Shown piece after piece: positions 1 to 8,479 of a stretch of DNA of 64,000 bases. Every line of letters starts with the position of its first letter. Positions within the stretch are counted from its first letter, which is position 1. Source of the stretch: Aquincola agrisoli (GTDB taxonomy: Bacteria > Pseudomonadota > Gammaproteobacteria > Burkholderiales > Burkholderiaceae_C); NCBI RefSeq assembly GCF_036621135.1, contig NZ_JAZIBG010000048.1, positions 62,001 to 126,000 of the forward strand. The letters are read 5' to 3'. Position numbers and translations under genes: made by a program. The notes beneath the pieces are model-generated. The model saw only the letters and a list, made by a program, of their open reading frames with translations. It did not search any database and was not told the DNA's origin.

Positions 1-498
1 CGGCTCGCGGTGCACCACGCTGCGCAGCACCCTGCCGCGCAACTGGGCATTGAAGGCCTCGGCCTGGGCCTGGCTGTCGATGAAGTGGCAGTGCTCGGCC
101 ACCCCCGGCGTGCCGAAATCGTTGGCCCGGCTGCCGATGGCGAGCACCAGCGCGTCGTAGCGCAGGCTGCGCTGCTCGAGCAGCACCTCGCCTTCGGGCA
201 TCAGCAGCGGCGCCAGCGTGAGCTCGCGCGCCTGGCGGTCCAGGCCGCAGGGCACGCCGGGCTGGTAGCTGAAGCCGTGCCGGCGTGCGTGCTCGATGTA
301 GCTGACCTGCTGCTGGTGCACGTCCCAGGTGCCGGCCGCGATCGTGTGCAGCATCGGCTTCCACACGTAGGTCGCGCTGCGGTCGATCAGCGCCACCTCG
401 GCCTGGCCGGAGCGCCCGAGCTGTTCACCCAGGCGGGTCGCAAGCAACAGGCCGGCGATCCCGCCGCCGACGACGAGAACTCTCTGCGGGGTTGTCAT
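1..498 (-). CDS. Type II NADH dehydrogenase (NAD(P)/FAD-dependent oxidoreductase), partial
   Basis: Only the first 166 codons are present; the gene continues past the left edge. The protein starts MTTPQRVLVVGGGIAGLLL, an N-terminal beta-alpha-beta dinucleotide fold with the GGGIAG loop that binds FAD. Further on come a YVWKPMLHTIAAGT segment and LVLAIGSRANDFGTPGV, both typical of NDH-2 enzymes, which pass electrons from NADH to quinone at the inner face of the membrane without pumping protons. The FAD fold is seen directly; NDH-2 rather than another flavoprotein is a family judgement. The C-terminal membrane anchor cannot be checked here. Confidence 0.85.
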   Translation of the reverse strand, partial: MTTPQRVLVVGGGIAGLLLATRLGEQLGRSGQAEVALIDRSATYVWKPMLHTIAAGTWDVHQQQVSYIEHARRHGFSYQPGVPCGLDRQARELTLAPLLMPEGEVLLEQRSLRYDALVLAIGSRANDFGTPGVAEHCHFIDSQAQAEAFNAQLRGRVLRSVVHREP

Positions 499-550
499 CG
501 GCCCAGTTTATAGAGCGACGCCGCCCCGCGCCTCGCGCTGCGGGCTGTCG

Positions 551-865
551 TCAGATGTCGACAGGCACCTGCAGCCGGCTCATCGGCAACACGCCTTGGT
601 CGCCGTCCTCGTAGATCAGGTAGACGGCGGTGGGCAGGGCGCCCCAGCAGGCCTGGTAGGTCTGCCCCTGCACGACCGCCGACGCGGTGCGGAAGTGCCG
701 CCGCGCATCGGGCTCGATGCGGTTGAGCACCGCCTCGTTGGTGCAGGCGGCCTCCGACAGTCGGATCAGGTCGCCCCCTTCGTAGGCCACGAGGTCGCCC
801 GACCTCGCCGGCAGGGCCGTGAGTGCCGTGCAGAGCGCGGTGAGCAGCAGAGCGGTTCGGTTCAT
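551..865 (-). CDS. Small secreted hypothetical protein
   Basis: A 104-residue protein starting MNRTALLLTALCTALTALPARS, which reads as a Sec signal peptide. The mature part is about 80 residues with two cysteines (ACTN and ACWG) that could form a disulfide in the periplasm. The start was placed at 865 because AGGAGG lies 7 bases upstream; the longer reading frame to 970 has no signal peptide at its start. No family is recognised. It lies between the oxidoreductase gene and the divergent siderophore-receptor promoter. Confidence 0.65.
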   Translation of the reverse strand: MNRTALLLTALCTALTALPARSGDLVAYEGGDLIRLSEAACTNEAVLNRIEPDARRHFRTASAVVQGQTYQACWGALPTAVYLIYEDGDQGVLPMSRLQVPVDI

Positions 866-1082
866 CGGGACACCTCCTGTGCGCGGCACCTGTCGCGCGA
901 TGCGGTCAGTCCATTCTGCGGAGCGGCCGCGCCAGCGGTGTAGGACGGTGGAGGTCTCCAGGTGCGACATCGACGCGTCCGGCTGTCCGACGCACCGCGG
1001 GCACGGCGGCGGCCCGCACCGGATGGAATCACCAATCTGTTGCGTTCAACACACAAATGCTTCAGGAAACGTCACGTCTTAA

Positions 1083-1101
1083 GCGAGAATCATTCTCATT
1101 C
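1083..1101 (+). promoter_or_regulatory. Probable Fur box
   Basis: GCGAGAATCATTCTCATTC is a good match to the 19-bp Fur consensus built on GATAAT/ATTATC hexamers. It lies about 44 bases before the start codon of a TonB-dependent siderophore receptor, the usual place for an iron-repressed operator. The surrounding DNA is locally AT-rich compared with the window. Repression by Fur with iron is inferred from the motif and the neighbour. Confidence 0.75.
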
Positions 1102-1144
1102 TTTATTCACCTACCGACTTTTCCACGTCGCAATCCCGGACGCC

Positions 1145-3241
1145 ATGTTTCAGAAGTACCGCCGCCAAGATCCCCTGCTGATGAGCGCCTGCGCCATCGC
1201 CGCCTGCATCGCCCTCGGCGATGCCCACGCCCAGACGGCCCAGAGCGACAGCATCGTCGTCACCGGCAAGCGCATCAACCGCATCTCCAGCGGCGCGACC
1301 GGCCTGGCGATGGAGATCAAGGACACGCCGCAATCCATCAGCACCGTCGATCAGCAGGAGCTGGCCGACTTCGGCATCACCGGCAGCATCGATGCGCTGC
1401 GCCTGGGCACCGGCATCAACGTCGAGCAGTACGAGACCAACCGGGCGGTCTTCAACTCGCGCGGCTTCGAGGTGCAGTTCACCCAGGTCGACGGCCTGGG
1501 CCTCAGCAACAGCTGGGGCACGGTGGTCGGCCAGATGGACACCTTCCTCTTCGAGCGGGTCGAGTTCATCCGCGGCGCCAACGGCCTGCTGACCGGCATG
1601 GGCAACGCCTCGGGCACGATCAACTACGTGCGCAAGCGCCCGACCAACAAGGACGAAGGCCAGGTCCAGGTGACCGCCGGCTCGTACGGCCAGCGCCGCA
1701 TCGCCGCCGACTACAACAAGCGGCTCACCGAAGACGGCTCGTGGGCCGGCCGGCTGGTCGTCGCGCACGAGGACAAGGACTCCCACCTGCGCGACCTGCA
1801 CGACCGGCGCAGCACCGTGTACGGCGTGGTCGACGGCCAGATCGGCGACCGCGGCGTGCTGACGGCAGGCTTCACCTTCCAGCGCGACAAGCAGCAGTCG
1901 CCGATGTGGGGCTCGCTGACGCTGCGGCGCGCCGACGGCAGCCAGGCGGAGTTCGACGATTCCGCCTCGACCTCGCAGAAGTGGACCTACTGGAACACGC
2001 TGACGCAGAGCGCCTTCGTCGAATACGCCCATGACCTGGGCAACGGCTGGGAAGCCAAGCTGACCTACAACTACCGGCATGGCGAGGAAGACACCAAGCT
2101 GCTGTATGCGTACTCGGACTCGGGCACGCTGAACGACGACAACACCGGCCTCAAGGGCTGGCCGTACCGCGGCTACACCACCACCATCGCCTCGGCGCTG
2201 GACGCCAAGGTCAACGGCCCGTTCAAGGCCTTCGGCCGCACGCACGACCTGCTGCTGGGCCTGACCCATTCGCGCAGCCGCAGCGCCACCGCCCTCTACG
2301 CCGCGCCGGCCGACCAGATGTACCTGCCGCTGCCGGCGTTCCCGTACGGTGGCGACGTCTACCCCGAGCCCACCTGGGGCGCGCGCACGCCCGATTCCAA
2401 CGGCGAGCAGGAGCTGACCCGCTTTTATGTCGCTTCGCGCTGGTCCCTCACCGACCGGCTGACCGGCATCCTCGGCGCCAACGCCGTGCACTTCGAGCGC
2501 AAGGGCAGCACGCTGTACGGCGACACCGCGCCGGCGCCCTCGCCCGACCTCGACGAGGTGAGCCCGTACGTGGGCATCACCTACGACGTCACCCCCGACG
2601 TGATGGCCTATGCGTCGTACTCCGACATCTTCCAGGTCCAGGAACAGAAGGACCGCGGCGGCAACTTCCTCGACCCGGTGAAGGGCGTCAATGCCGAGGT
2701 CGGCCTCAAGGCCGAATGGCTGGACAAGAAGCTGCTGACGACCGCGGCGCTCTTCACCGCCGAGCAGAAGGGCCTGGCGACCTACGCCGGCACCCTGCCG
2801 GGACAGATCTCCTACTACGAGGCCAAGGACGTGAAGTCCAAGGGCCTCGAGCTCGAGGCCACGGGCCGCATCAGCCTGAACACCCGCATGACGGTGGGCT
2901 ACACGCACCTGAAGCTCACGGGCCCGGACGGCAACGACATCTACGAGTGGGTGCCGCGCAATACCTTCAACCTCCGCTTCGACACCCGCCTGCCCATCGT
3001 GCCCGGGCTGCGGCTGGGCGCCAACGCGCGCTGGCAGTCCGACGCCTACAAGGCCGGCGGCGCCACCCAGGGCGGCTACCTGCTGGCCAACGCGTTCGCG
3101 GCCTACGAGCTCAACGACACCACCACCGTGCGCCTCAACGTCAACAACCTGTTCGACAAGAAGTACATCGGCGGGCTGGCGTACGGGGCCATCTACGGCG
3201 CGCCCCGCAACGCGGCGCTGACGGTCGAGTTCAAGCTCTGA
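1145..3241 (+). CDS. TonB-dependent siderophore receptor
   Basis: Outer-membrane receptor of about 698 residues that imports a ferric siderophore using energy passed by TonB. A signal peptide ending DAHAQ is followed by a TonB-box-like DSIVVTGKR. The plug domain (about 45-170) includes the conserved ERVEFIRGANGLLTGMG and ASGTINYVRKRP segments, and the rest is beta-barrel ending LTVEFKL. ATG 1145 was chosen because the signal peptide follows it and it lies after the Fur box; no strong ribosome site is visible. It heads a four-gene iron-uptake set. The exact siderophore cannot be told from sequence. Confidence 0.93.
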   Translation: MFQKYRRQDPLLMSACAIAACIALGDAHAQTAQSDSIVVTGKRINRISSGATGLAMEIKDTPQSISTVDQQELADFGITGSIDALRLGTGINVEQYETNRAVFNSRGFEVQFTQVDGLGLSNSWGTVVGQMDTFLFERVEFIRGANGLLTGMGNASGTINYVRKRPTNKDEGQVQVTAGSYGQRRIAADYNKRLTEDGSWAGRLVVAHEDKDSHLRDLHDRRSTVYGVVDGQIGDRGVLTAGFTFQRDKQQSPMWGSLTLRRADGSQAEFDDSASTSQKWTYWNTLTQSAFVEYAHDLGNGWEAKLTYNYRHGEEDTKLLYAYSDSGTLNDDNTGLKGWPYRGYTTTIASALDAKVNGPFKAFGRTHDLLLGLTHSRSRSATALYAAPADQMYLPLPAFPYGGDVYPEPTWGARTPDSNGEQELTRFYVASRWSLTDRLTGILGANAVHFERKGSTLYGDTAPAPSPDLDEVSPYVGITYDVTPDVMAYASYSDIFQVQEQKDRGGNFLDPVKGVNAEVGLKAEWLDKKLLTTAALFTAEQKGLATYAGTLPGQISYYEAKDVKSKGLELEATGRISLNTRMTVGYTHLKLTGPDGNDIYEWVPRNTFNLRFDTRLPIVPGLRLGANARWQSDAYKAGGATQGGYLLANAFAAYELNDTTTVRLNVNNLFDKKYIGGLAYGAIYGAPRNAALTVEFKL

Positions 3242-3252
3242 CGGGCCCGGCC

Positions 3253-3549
3253 GTGAACGCCCCCTCCCCCGGTGCCCTGCACGTCGTGCTGCGCATCGCC
3301 GCCGGCCTGCTCGGCGGCTATGCCTTCACCTGGGGCTTCATCGCGCTCGCGGTCGCCACGCTCTTCGCGGCGCGGATGGAGTTCCACGATGCCGAAGCCT
3401 TCGGCACCATCGCTGGCTTCCTCGTGTTCCTCGCCGCCTTCCTGTGGGCCTTCGCGGCGCGCAGCCTCGCGCACGTGTGGCTCGTGCTGGCCGGCGGCGG
3501 CGTCTCGATGACCGGCGCCGCCTGGCTCGTGCAGGGCCTGCTCGTCTAG
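3253..3549 (+). CDS. DUF3649-type iron-uptake membrane protein
   Basis: A 98-residue protein read from GTG 3253, 11 bases after the receptor stop. It is almost entirely hydrophobic, with about three transmembrane helices (near residues 11-35, 45-65 and 70-95) and a short charged loop AARMEFHDAEAFG. Its size and position between a siderophore receptor and a PepSY protein match the DUF3649 small inner-membrane proteins found in this operon type. The molecular role of the family is unproven; a part in reductive iron release or transport across the inner membrane is inferred from context. Confidence 0.75.
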   Translation: MNAPSPGALHVVLRIAAGLLGGYAFTWGFIALAVATLFAARMEFHDAEAFGTIAGFLVFLAAFLWAFAARSLAHVWLVLAGGGVSMTGAAWLVQGLLV

Positions 3550-3569
3550 ACAGCAAAAAGGAGTTCGCG

Positions 3570-5252
3570 ATGTTCCAGAACTTCCGGCAATCCATGACGT
3601 GGCTGCACACCTGGTTCGGCCTGGTGCTCGGCTTCGTGCTGATGGTCGTGTTCTTCTTCGGCTCGCTGTCGGTGTTCGACCGCGAGATCGACCGCTGGGC
3701 GATCCCGTCGTCGCGCTTCGAGCCGCAGCCCATGCCGTCGTTCGACCAGCTGCTGCGCCCGGCCTTCGAGCGCATGCAGCCCGACGCCGCCAACATCGAG
3801 GCGGCGCGCTCGCGCATCGACGGGCCGATGCCCGAGCGCTTCGCGGTCGTGCGCACCTGGGCGGCCTACACCACGCACCGCGACCCGGTGCTGGGCCTCT
3901 TCGCAGGCTTCGAGCTGCCGGGCGCGAAGGACCCGGAAGACGCGGTCTGGGGCACGCGCACCATCGATCCGCGCAACGGCCAGCCGCTGCCCGACGACCG
4001 GCTGAAGATCGGCAGCCAGTTCTTCTATCCGCTGCACTACAGCCTGAACCTGAACTGGATGGCGCTCGGCACCTGGATCGTGGGCCTCGCGGCGCTGGTG
4101 ATGCTCGTGGCCCTGGTCAGCGGCGTGGTCATGCACCGCAAGCTGTTCCGCGAGCTGTTCACCTTCCGCCCGGCCAAGAGCACGCCGCGCAGCACGCTGG
4201 ACCTGCACAACCTGACCGGCGTCGTCGCGCTGCCGTTCCACTTCATGTTCGCGTTCACCGGGCTGGTGATCTTCGGCGGCATCTACTTCCCCGTCACCCA
4301 CACGCAGCTCGCCCCGCTGCACGAATTGCATGAACGCCAGGAGGCCGAGGCCACCGGGTTGCCGCATGAACGTGCCGGCGTCGCCGCGCCGCTCGCGTCG
4401 GTGGATGCGATGGTGGCCGAGGCGCAGCGCCGCTGGGCCGCGCGCGGCATGGCCGGCGACGTGGGCTACCTGCAGGTGCAGCACGTGGGCGATGCCAACG
4501 CCTACGTCAGCGTCTACCGCGCCGGCACCGACCGCGTGGCGCTGACCGGCGAAGGCATCCACTTCAAGGCATCGACCGGCGAGCTGCTGCGCGAGGACCC
4601 GCCGCGCACCGCGGTGGCCAGCGTCAACGAGTTCCTCACCGGCCTGCACCTGCAGCACTTCCGCCACTGGCTGCTGCGCTGGCTCTACGTGCTGGGCGGG
4701 CTCTCGGGCTGCGCCTGCATCGCGACGGGGTTCATCTTCTTCGTGGAGAAGCGCAAGCGGCAGCACGCCCGGCTGGGACAGGGCGGCGCCCGCTGGGTCG
4801 ATGCGCTCGCGGTCACCACCGTCACCGGCACGGTGATCGCCGCGCTCGGCATCCTCGTCGCCAACCGGCTGCTGCCCGACCAGCTGCCCGCCGGCTGGCC
4901 CGGCCGCGGCGACCTGGAGCAGTACGCGTTCTGGGGCACCTGGGCACTCGCCGCCGCCCACGCGCTCTGGCGTACCGCGCCGGTCGCCCAGGCGCGCCTG
5001 GCGCCCGCATGGCGGGAACAGTGCGGCGCGATCGTGGTGATGGCCGTGGCCGCCGTGCTGCTGAACGGCATCACGACCGGCGACCACCTGCTGCGCACGC
5101 TCGCCGCGGGCTACTGGCCGGTGGCCGGCGTCGACCTGGCGCTGCTGGCGTCGGCGCTGCTGGCGCTGGTGGCGGCGCACCGCCTGAAGCGCCGCGCCGC
5201 CGGCGCCCCTGGCCGGCAGCCCGCCCTGCCACCGGAGGGTGCCCGTGCGTGA
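3570..5252 (+). CDS. PepSY-associated TM helix protein, ferric-siderophore reductase-like
   Basis: A 560-residue inner-membrane protein. AAAAGGAG precedes ATG 3570. It opens with SMTWLHTWFGLVLGFVLMVVFFFG, the His-rich first helix typical of PepSY_TM proteins, has a periplasmic part, a second helix pair around residues 165-260 (HLHN- and HFMF-type histidines near the membrane), another helix near 385, and hydrophobic C-terminal helices. Membrane histidines in this family are thought to bind haem and reduce siderophore-bound iron. It lies in the Fur-box operon and overlaps the next gene by 8 bases. Confidence 0.85.
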   Translation: MFQNFRQSMTWLHTWFGLVLGFVLMVVFFFGSLSVFDREIDRWAIPSSRFEPQPMPSFDQLLRPAFERMQPDAANIEAARSRIDGPMPERFAVVRTWAAYTTHRDPVLGLFAGFELPGAKDPEDAVWGTRTIDPRNGQPLPDDRLKIGSQFFYPLHYSLNLNWMALGTWIVGLAALVMLVALVSGVVMHRKLFRELFTFRPAKSTPRSTLDLHNLTGVVALPFHFMFAFTGLVIFGGIYFPVTHTQLAPLHELHERQEAEATGLPHERAGVAAPLASVDAMVAEAQRRWAARGMAGDVGYLQVQHVGDANAYVSVYRAGTDRVALTGEGIHFKASTGELLREDPPRTAVASVNEFLTGLHLQHFRHWLLRWLYVLGGLSGCACIATGFIFFVEKRKRQHARLGQGGARWVDALAVTTVTGTVIAALGILVANRLLPDQLPAGWPGRGDLEQYAFWGTWALAAAHALWRTAPVAQARLAPAWREQCGAIVVMAVAAVLLNGITTGDHLLRTLAAGYWPVAGVDLALLASALLALVAAHRLKRRAAGAPGRQPALPPEGARA

Positions 5253-5568
5253 CGGCCTGCTCCTGCTGGCCGCGGTGGCGATGAACGTGGCCGGCCTGGG
5301 CTGGTTCGCGCTCGCGATGGAAGCGCACTGGCGGCAGGTGTGCGGCACGTCGCCGATGCCGCCGCGCGCCGCGGCGGTGCTGCGCGGCGTGGCCGCCGTG
5401 GCGCTGGCAGGCTCGCTGGGGCTGTGCCTGCAGGTCGACCATGCATCGATGGCGGCGATCGTGTGGGTGATGACGCTGGCCGGCGGCGCCCTCGTCGTCG
5501 CCTTCACGCTGGCCTGGCGCGCCGCCTGGCTGCGCTGGCTGCTCGCCTGGATGCCGGCCGCGCGCTGA
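5245..5568 (+). CDS. DUF3325 membrane protein
   Basis: A small protein of about 107 residues with three hydrophobic helices and a short amphipathic segment AMEAHWRQVCG after the first helix, typical of DUF3325. GTG 5245 is preferred because GGAGGG lies 5-10 bases upstream; GTG 5239 would add two residues. It overlaps the PepSY gene end, so translation is probably coupled. It is the last gene of the iron operon and faces the LysR gene tail to tail. Function is unknown beyond the association with siderophore uptake. Confidence 0.78.
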   Translation: MRDGLLLLAAVAMNVAGLGWFALAMEAHWRQVCGTSPMPPRAAAVLRGVAAVALAGSLGLCLQVDHASMAAIVWVMTLAGGALVVAFTLAWRAAWLRWLLAWMPAAR

Positions 5569-5589
5569 CGGCCGCGGCTGCGCGCCGGC

Positions 5590-6492
5590 TCACCCGCCGG
5601 CCGCCGCCCCCATCGAGCGCAGCAGGTAGCGCGCGAAGGCATGCGCCATCACCGGCAGCTGCCGTGAGCGCAGGCAGGCCAGCACCAGCCGCCCGCGCGG
5701 GAACCCGCGGTCCTCGATCTCCTTGGCGACGATCTCCTCGCGGTCGGTGATCGCCCCGATCGCGATCTGGAACGACAGCGCGTTGTCGTTGTAGAGGCAG
5801 CCGCGCAGGAACTCGAAGCTGTTGCTCTCGACCGTGGGGCGCAGCTTGACCGAGCTGCGCAGCAGGAAGCGATCGAGCAGCTGCCGCCCGCCGATGTCCG
5901 GGTTGGGCAGCACCACCGGGTACTCGGCACATTCGCGCAGCCGCAGGCCGCCTTCGCGGGCGGCCAGCGGGTGGCGCTTGTGCATCAGGCACATCAGCCG
6001 CTGCTCGACCTCGGCCATCACCTCCACGTCGCCCTCGGGCGCGAGGTTGAAGACCAGCGCCAGGTCGGCCTCGAAGCTGCGCAGCCGCTCCAGCGCGTTC
6101 AGGTGGTCGCCGATGTGCACCTGGAAGGCCACCAGCGGGTGCGAGGGCCGGAAGGCCGCCAGCGCATCGGGCAGGAAGGCCGGCGCCAGCGCCTGGCTGG
6201 CGACGATGCGCACCGTGCCGCGGCGCAGGCCCTGCAGCTCCTCGATCTGCGAGCGCACCTGCTCCATGTGCGAGGCACGGTCGCGGATGTAGCGCACGAA
6301 CAGCTCGCCCGCGGCGGTGAGCCGCATGCCGCGCGGCAGGCGCTCGAAGAGCGGCGTGCCCAGCTCCTCCTCGATGTCCTGCACCCGGCGGTTGACCGCC
6401 GAGGCGGCCACGTGCAGCCGCTCCGCGGCCTGGCGGATCGAGCCGCAGCGGGCCACTTCGTCGACGTAGCGGAGAAAGCGCAGGTGGTTCAT
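5590..6492 (-). CDS. LysR-family transcriptional regulator
   Basis: A 300-residue LysR protein. Residues 1-60 form the winged helix-turn-helix (MNHLRFLRYVDEVARCGSIRQ, then QAAERLHVAASAVNRRVQDIE). The rest is the effector-binding domain with RRGTVRIVASQALAPAFLP. It is divergent from the ureide operon that starts at 6592, with about 100 bases between, the classic layout of a LysR activator and its target. The effector is probably the imported cyclic compound or a breakdown product; that is inference. Confidence 0.92.
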   Translation of the reverse strand: MNHLRFLRYVDEVARCGSIRQAAERLHVAASAVNRRVQDIEEELGTPLFERLPRGMRLTAAGELFVRYIRDRASHMEQVRSQIEELQGLRRGTVRIVASQALAPAFLPDALAAFRPSHPLVAFQVHIGDHLNALERLRSFEADLALVFNLAPEGDVEVMAEVEQRLMCLMHKRHPLAAREGGLRLRECAEYPVVLPNPDIGGRQLLDRFLLRSSVKLRPTVESNSFEFLRGCLYNDNALSFQIAIGAITDREEIVAKEIEDRGFPRGRLVLACLRSRQLPVMAHAFARYLLRSMGAAAGG

Positions 6493-6510
6493 TCGGATGG
6501 TGGTGAGTGC

Positions 6511-6523
6511 TGCCGCAACGGCA
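6511..6523. promoter_or_regulatory. Candidate LysR operator (inverted repeat)
   Basis: TGCCGCAACGGCA is a perfect 5-bp inverted repeat with a 3-bp spacer, 18 bases before the LysR start codon and 68 before the isochorismatase gene. LysR proteins usually bind interrupted dyads in such divergent promoters. In GC-rich DNA a 5-bp dyad can occur by chance, so support is limited. Confidence 0.3.
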
Positions 6524-6591
6524 ACGCACCTTACGCAAAACAGCAGGTCTGAGCAACGCTTTCCGGCACGCCGGCTGCGTAGTGAAGGGAC

Positions 6592-7434
6592 ATGACGCGC
6601 CCCTCGCCACCCCTTCGCACCAAAACCGGACGCCGCGGCACCGCCGACGCGGCGTTCGGACCGGCAACGCACAACAGTTGGGCATTGAGCGAGCAAGGCA
6701 TCAGCCTGGTGCGCAAGCCCCGGCCTGCCCGGCCGCTGATGCTTGGCGCACGCCCGCAGCCGGTGCAGATCGACCTGCACCGCAGTGCCTTGGTGGTGGT
6801 CGACATGCAGAACGACTTCTGCCACCCCGAGGGCTGGTTCGGCCAGAAGGGCGCGAACCTGCGCGCCACCCGCAAGCCCATCCCCATGCTCGCCCGGCTG
6901 CTGCCCGCCTGGCGCGCCGCCGGCGGCACGGTGGTGTGGCTCAACTGGGGCGTTCGGCCCGACCGGCTCAACCTGCCGCCCGCCGTGCACTTCAAAGGCA
7001 AGCGCAGTGCCAGCGGCGTGGGCTATGCCGAACGCTCCCCGCTCGACCGCGGCCGCTCGCTGGTGCCCGGCGAATGGGGCGCGCAGGTCGTCGAGGAGCT
7101 GCCGGTCCTGGCCGGCGACATCACCGTCTTCAAGCACCGGCTGAGCGGCTTCTTCGACAACGAGCTCGACAGCGTGCTGCGCCAGCAGGGCCTGACCACG
7201 CTGCTGTTCGCCGGCGTCAACACCGACCGCTGCGTCTTCTCGACGCTGCAGGACGCCGGCTTCCTCGGCTACGACTGCGTGCTGCTGGAAGACGCCAGCA
7301 GCACCGTCTCGCCCGCGTACGTGACGCGGGCCATCCATTTCATCGTCGAGCAGATCCATGGCTTCGTGGCCACGGCCGAAGGGCTGCTCGCCGCGCTGCC
7401 CTCCCGACCCACCCGCACTACCCCCAAGGAGTAA
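6592..7434 (+). CDS. Isochorismatase-family cysteine hydrolase
   Basis: A 280-residue hydrolase of the family that includes biuret hydrolase, RutB and nicotinamidase. The triad parts are visible: Asp in VVVDMQNDFCHPEG (about residue 70), Lys in VFKHRLSGFF, and the nucleophile Cys in GVNTDRCVFST. The first 49 residues are a low-complexity extension; ATG 6739 is a possible later start. GAAGGGA stands just before ATG 6592. As first gene of the ureide operon it most likely cleaves a linear ureide or amide released by ring opening. Whether the substrate is biuret, a ureido acid or another amide cannot be decided from sequence. Confidence 0.85.
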   Translation: MTRPSPPLRTKTGRRGTADAAFGPATHNSWALSEQGISLVRKPRPARPLMLGARPQPVQIDLHRSALVVVDMQNDFCHPEGWFGQKGANLRATRKPIPMLARLLPAWRAAGGTVVWLNWGVRPDRLNLPPAVHFKGKRSASGVGYAERSPLDRGRSLVPGEWGAQVVEELPVLAGDITVFKHRLSGFFDNELDSVLRQQGLTTLLFAGVNTDRCVFSTLQDAGFLGYDCVLLEDASSTVSPAYVTRAIHFIVEQIHGFVATAEGLLAALPSRPTRTTPKE

Positions 7435-7439
7435 ATCCC

Positions 7440-8471
7440 ATGACGTTCCCCTCCCAGGTTCTCAAGGCGCTTGCGCTGGGTGTCGCGCTCGCCGCCGCAC
7501 CCGCGGCCTCGTTCGCGCAGACCAAGATCAAGATGGTGCTGAACTGGAAGTACGAAGGCCCGCAGGCCTGGTTCTTCATGGCGCAGGACAAGGGCTACTT
7601 CAAGGAAGAAGGGCTCGAGGTGCAGTTCGACCAGGGCGAAGGCTCGTCGGCCTCGATCCCCAAGGTGGCCTCGGGTGCCTACCAAGCCGGCTTCGGCGAC
7701 CTGAACACGCTGATCGACCTCGCGGCCAAGCGCCCGGCCGATGCGCCGGTGGCCGTCTACATGCTCTACAACACGCCGCCCTTCACCATCGTGGTGAAGC
7801 AGGACAGCCCGATCAAGACGCCGAAGGACCTGGAAGGCAAGACGGTCGGCGGCCCGGCCAACGACGGCGCGCTGAAGCTGTTCCCGGCCTTCGCCAAATA
7901 CGCCAAGATCGACGCGTCCAAGGTCAGCGTGACCAACATGGCGCCCAACCTGCGCGAGCAGATGCTGTCGCGCGGCCAGATCGACGCGGCCTTCGGCTAC
8001 GTCACCACGGTGTCGTTCAGCGCGCGCGGCATGGGCCTCGACCCGGCGAAGGACCTGCGCTTCATCCGCTACGGCGACAACGGCATGGACCTCTACTCCA
8101 ACGCCGTGTTCTTCTCGCGCAGCTTCGTGAAGGAGAACCCGCAGGCCGTGCAGGGCTTCGTGAAGGCGCTGAACCGCGCGATCAAGGACGTGATCGCCGA
8201 CCCGGCCGCCGCCACCGACCACTCGCTCAAGCGCGAGCCGCTGCTCAAGCGCGAGCTGGAACGCGACAAGCTGATCGCGACGATGCGCAACGACATGAGC
8301 CACCCCGAGGTGGCGCGCATCGGCCTGGGCGACGTGGACGACGCGCGCCTGAAGAACGCCATCGACATCGTCGTCGAGGCCAACCAGCTGCCGCGCACGC
8401 CGCAGCCCGCCGAGGTCTTCGACCGCAGCTTCCTGCCGGCGCGCGCCGACCGCCCCTCCAAGTTGTTCTGA
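7440..8471 (+). CDS. ABC transporter substrate-binding protein, NMT1/THI5-like (NitT/TauT type)
   Basis: A 343-residue periplasmic protein with a signal peptide ending ASFAQ. The mature protein opens KIKMVLNWKYEGPQAWFFMA, then DKGYFKEEGLEV, the signature of the NMT1/THI5-like family, members of which bind pyrimidine-like precursors, sulfonates or nitrate. AAGGAG lies 7 bases before ATG 7440 and overlaps the previous stop. The ATPase and permease for this binding protein lie at the operon end. The pairing with ring-opening hydrolases suggests the ligand is a small N-heterocycle. Confidence 0.9.
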   Translation: MTFPSQVLKALALGVALAAAPAASFAQTKIKMVLNWKYEGPQAWFFMAQDKGYFKEEGLEVQFDQGEGSSASIPKVASGAYQAGFGDLNTLIDLAAKRPADAPVAVYMLYNTPPFTIVVKQDSPIKTPKDLEGKTVGGPANDGALKLFPAFAKYAKIDASKVSVTNMAPNLREQMLSRGQIDAAFGYVTTVSFSARGMGLDPAKDLRFIRYGDNGMDLYSNAVFFSRSFVKENPQAVQGFVKALNRAIKDVIADPAAATDHSLKREPLLKRELERDKLIATMRNDMSHPEVARIGLGDVDDARLKNAIDIVVEANQLPRTPQPAEVFDRSFLPARADRPSKLF

Positions 8472-8479
8472 AAGCTCCC

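Noticed and set aside
1103..2908. Minus-strand frame of 601 codons across the siderophore receptor
   Set aside because: The plus frame has a full TonB receptor with signal, plug and barrel; the minus frame is a shadow.
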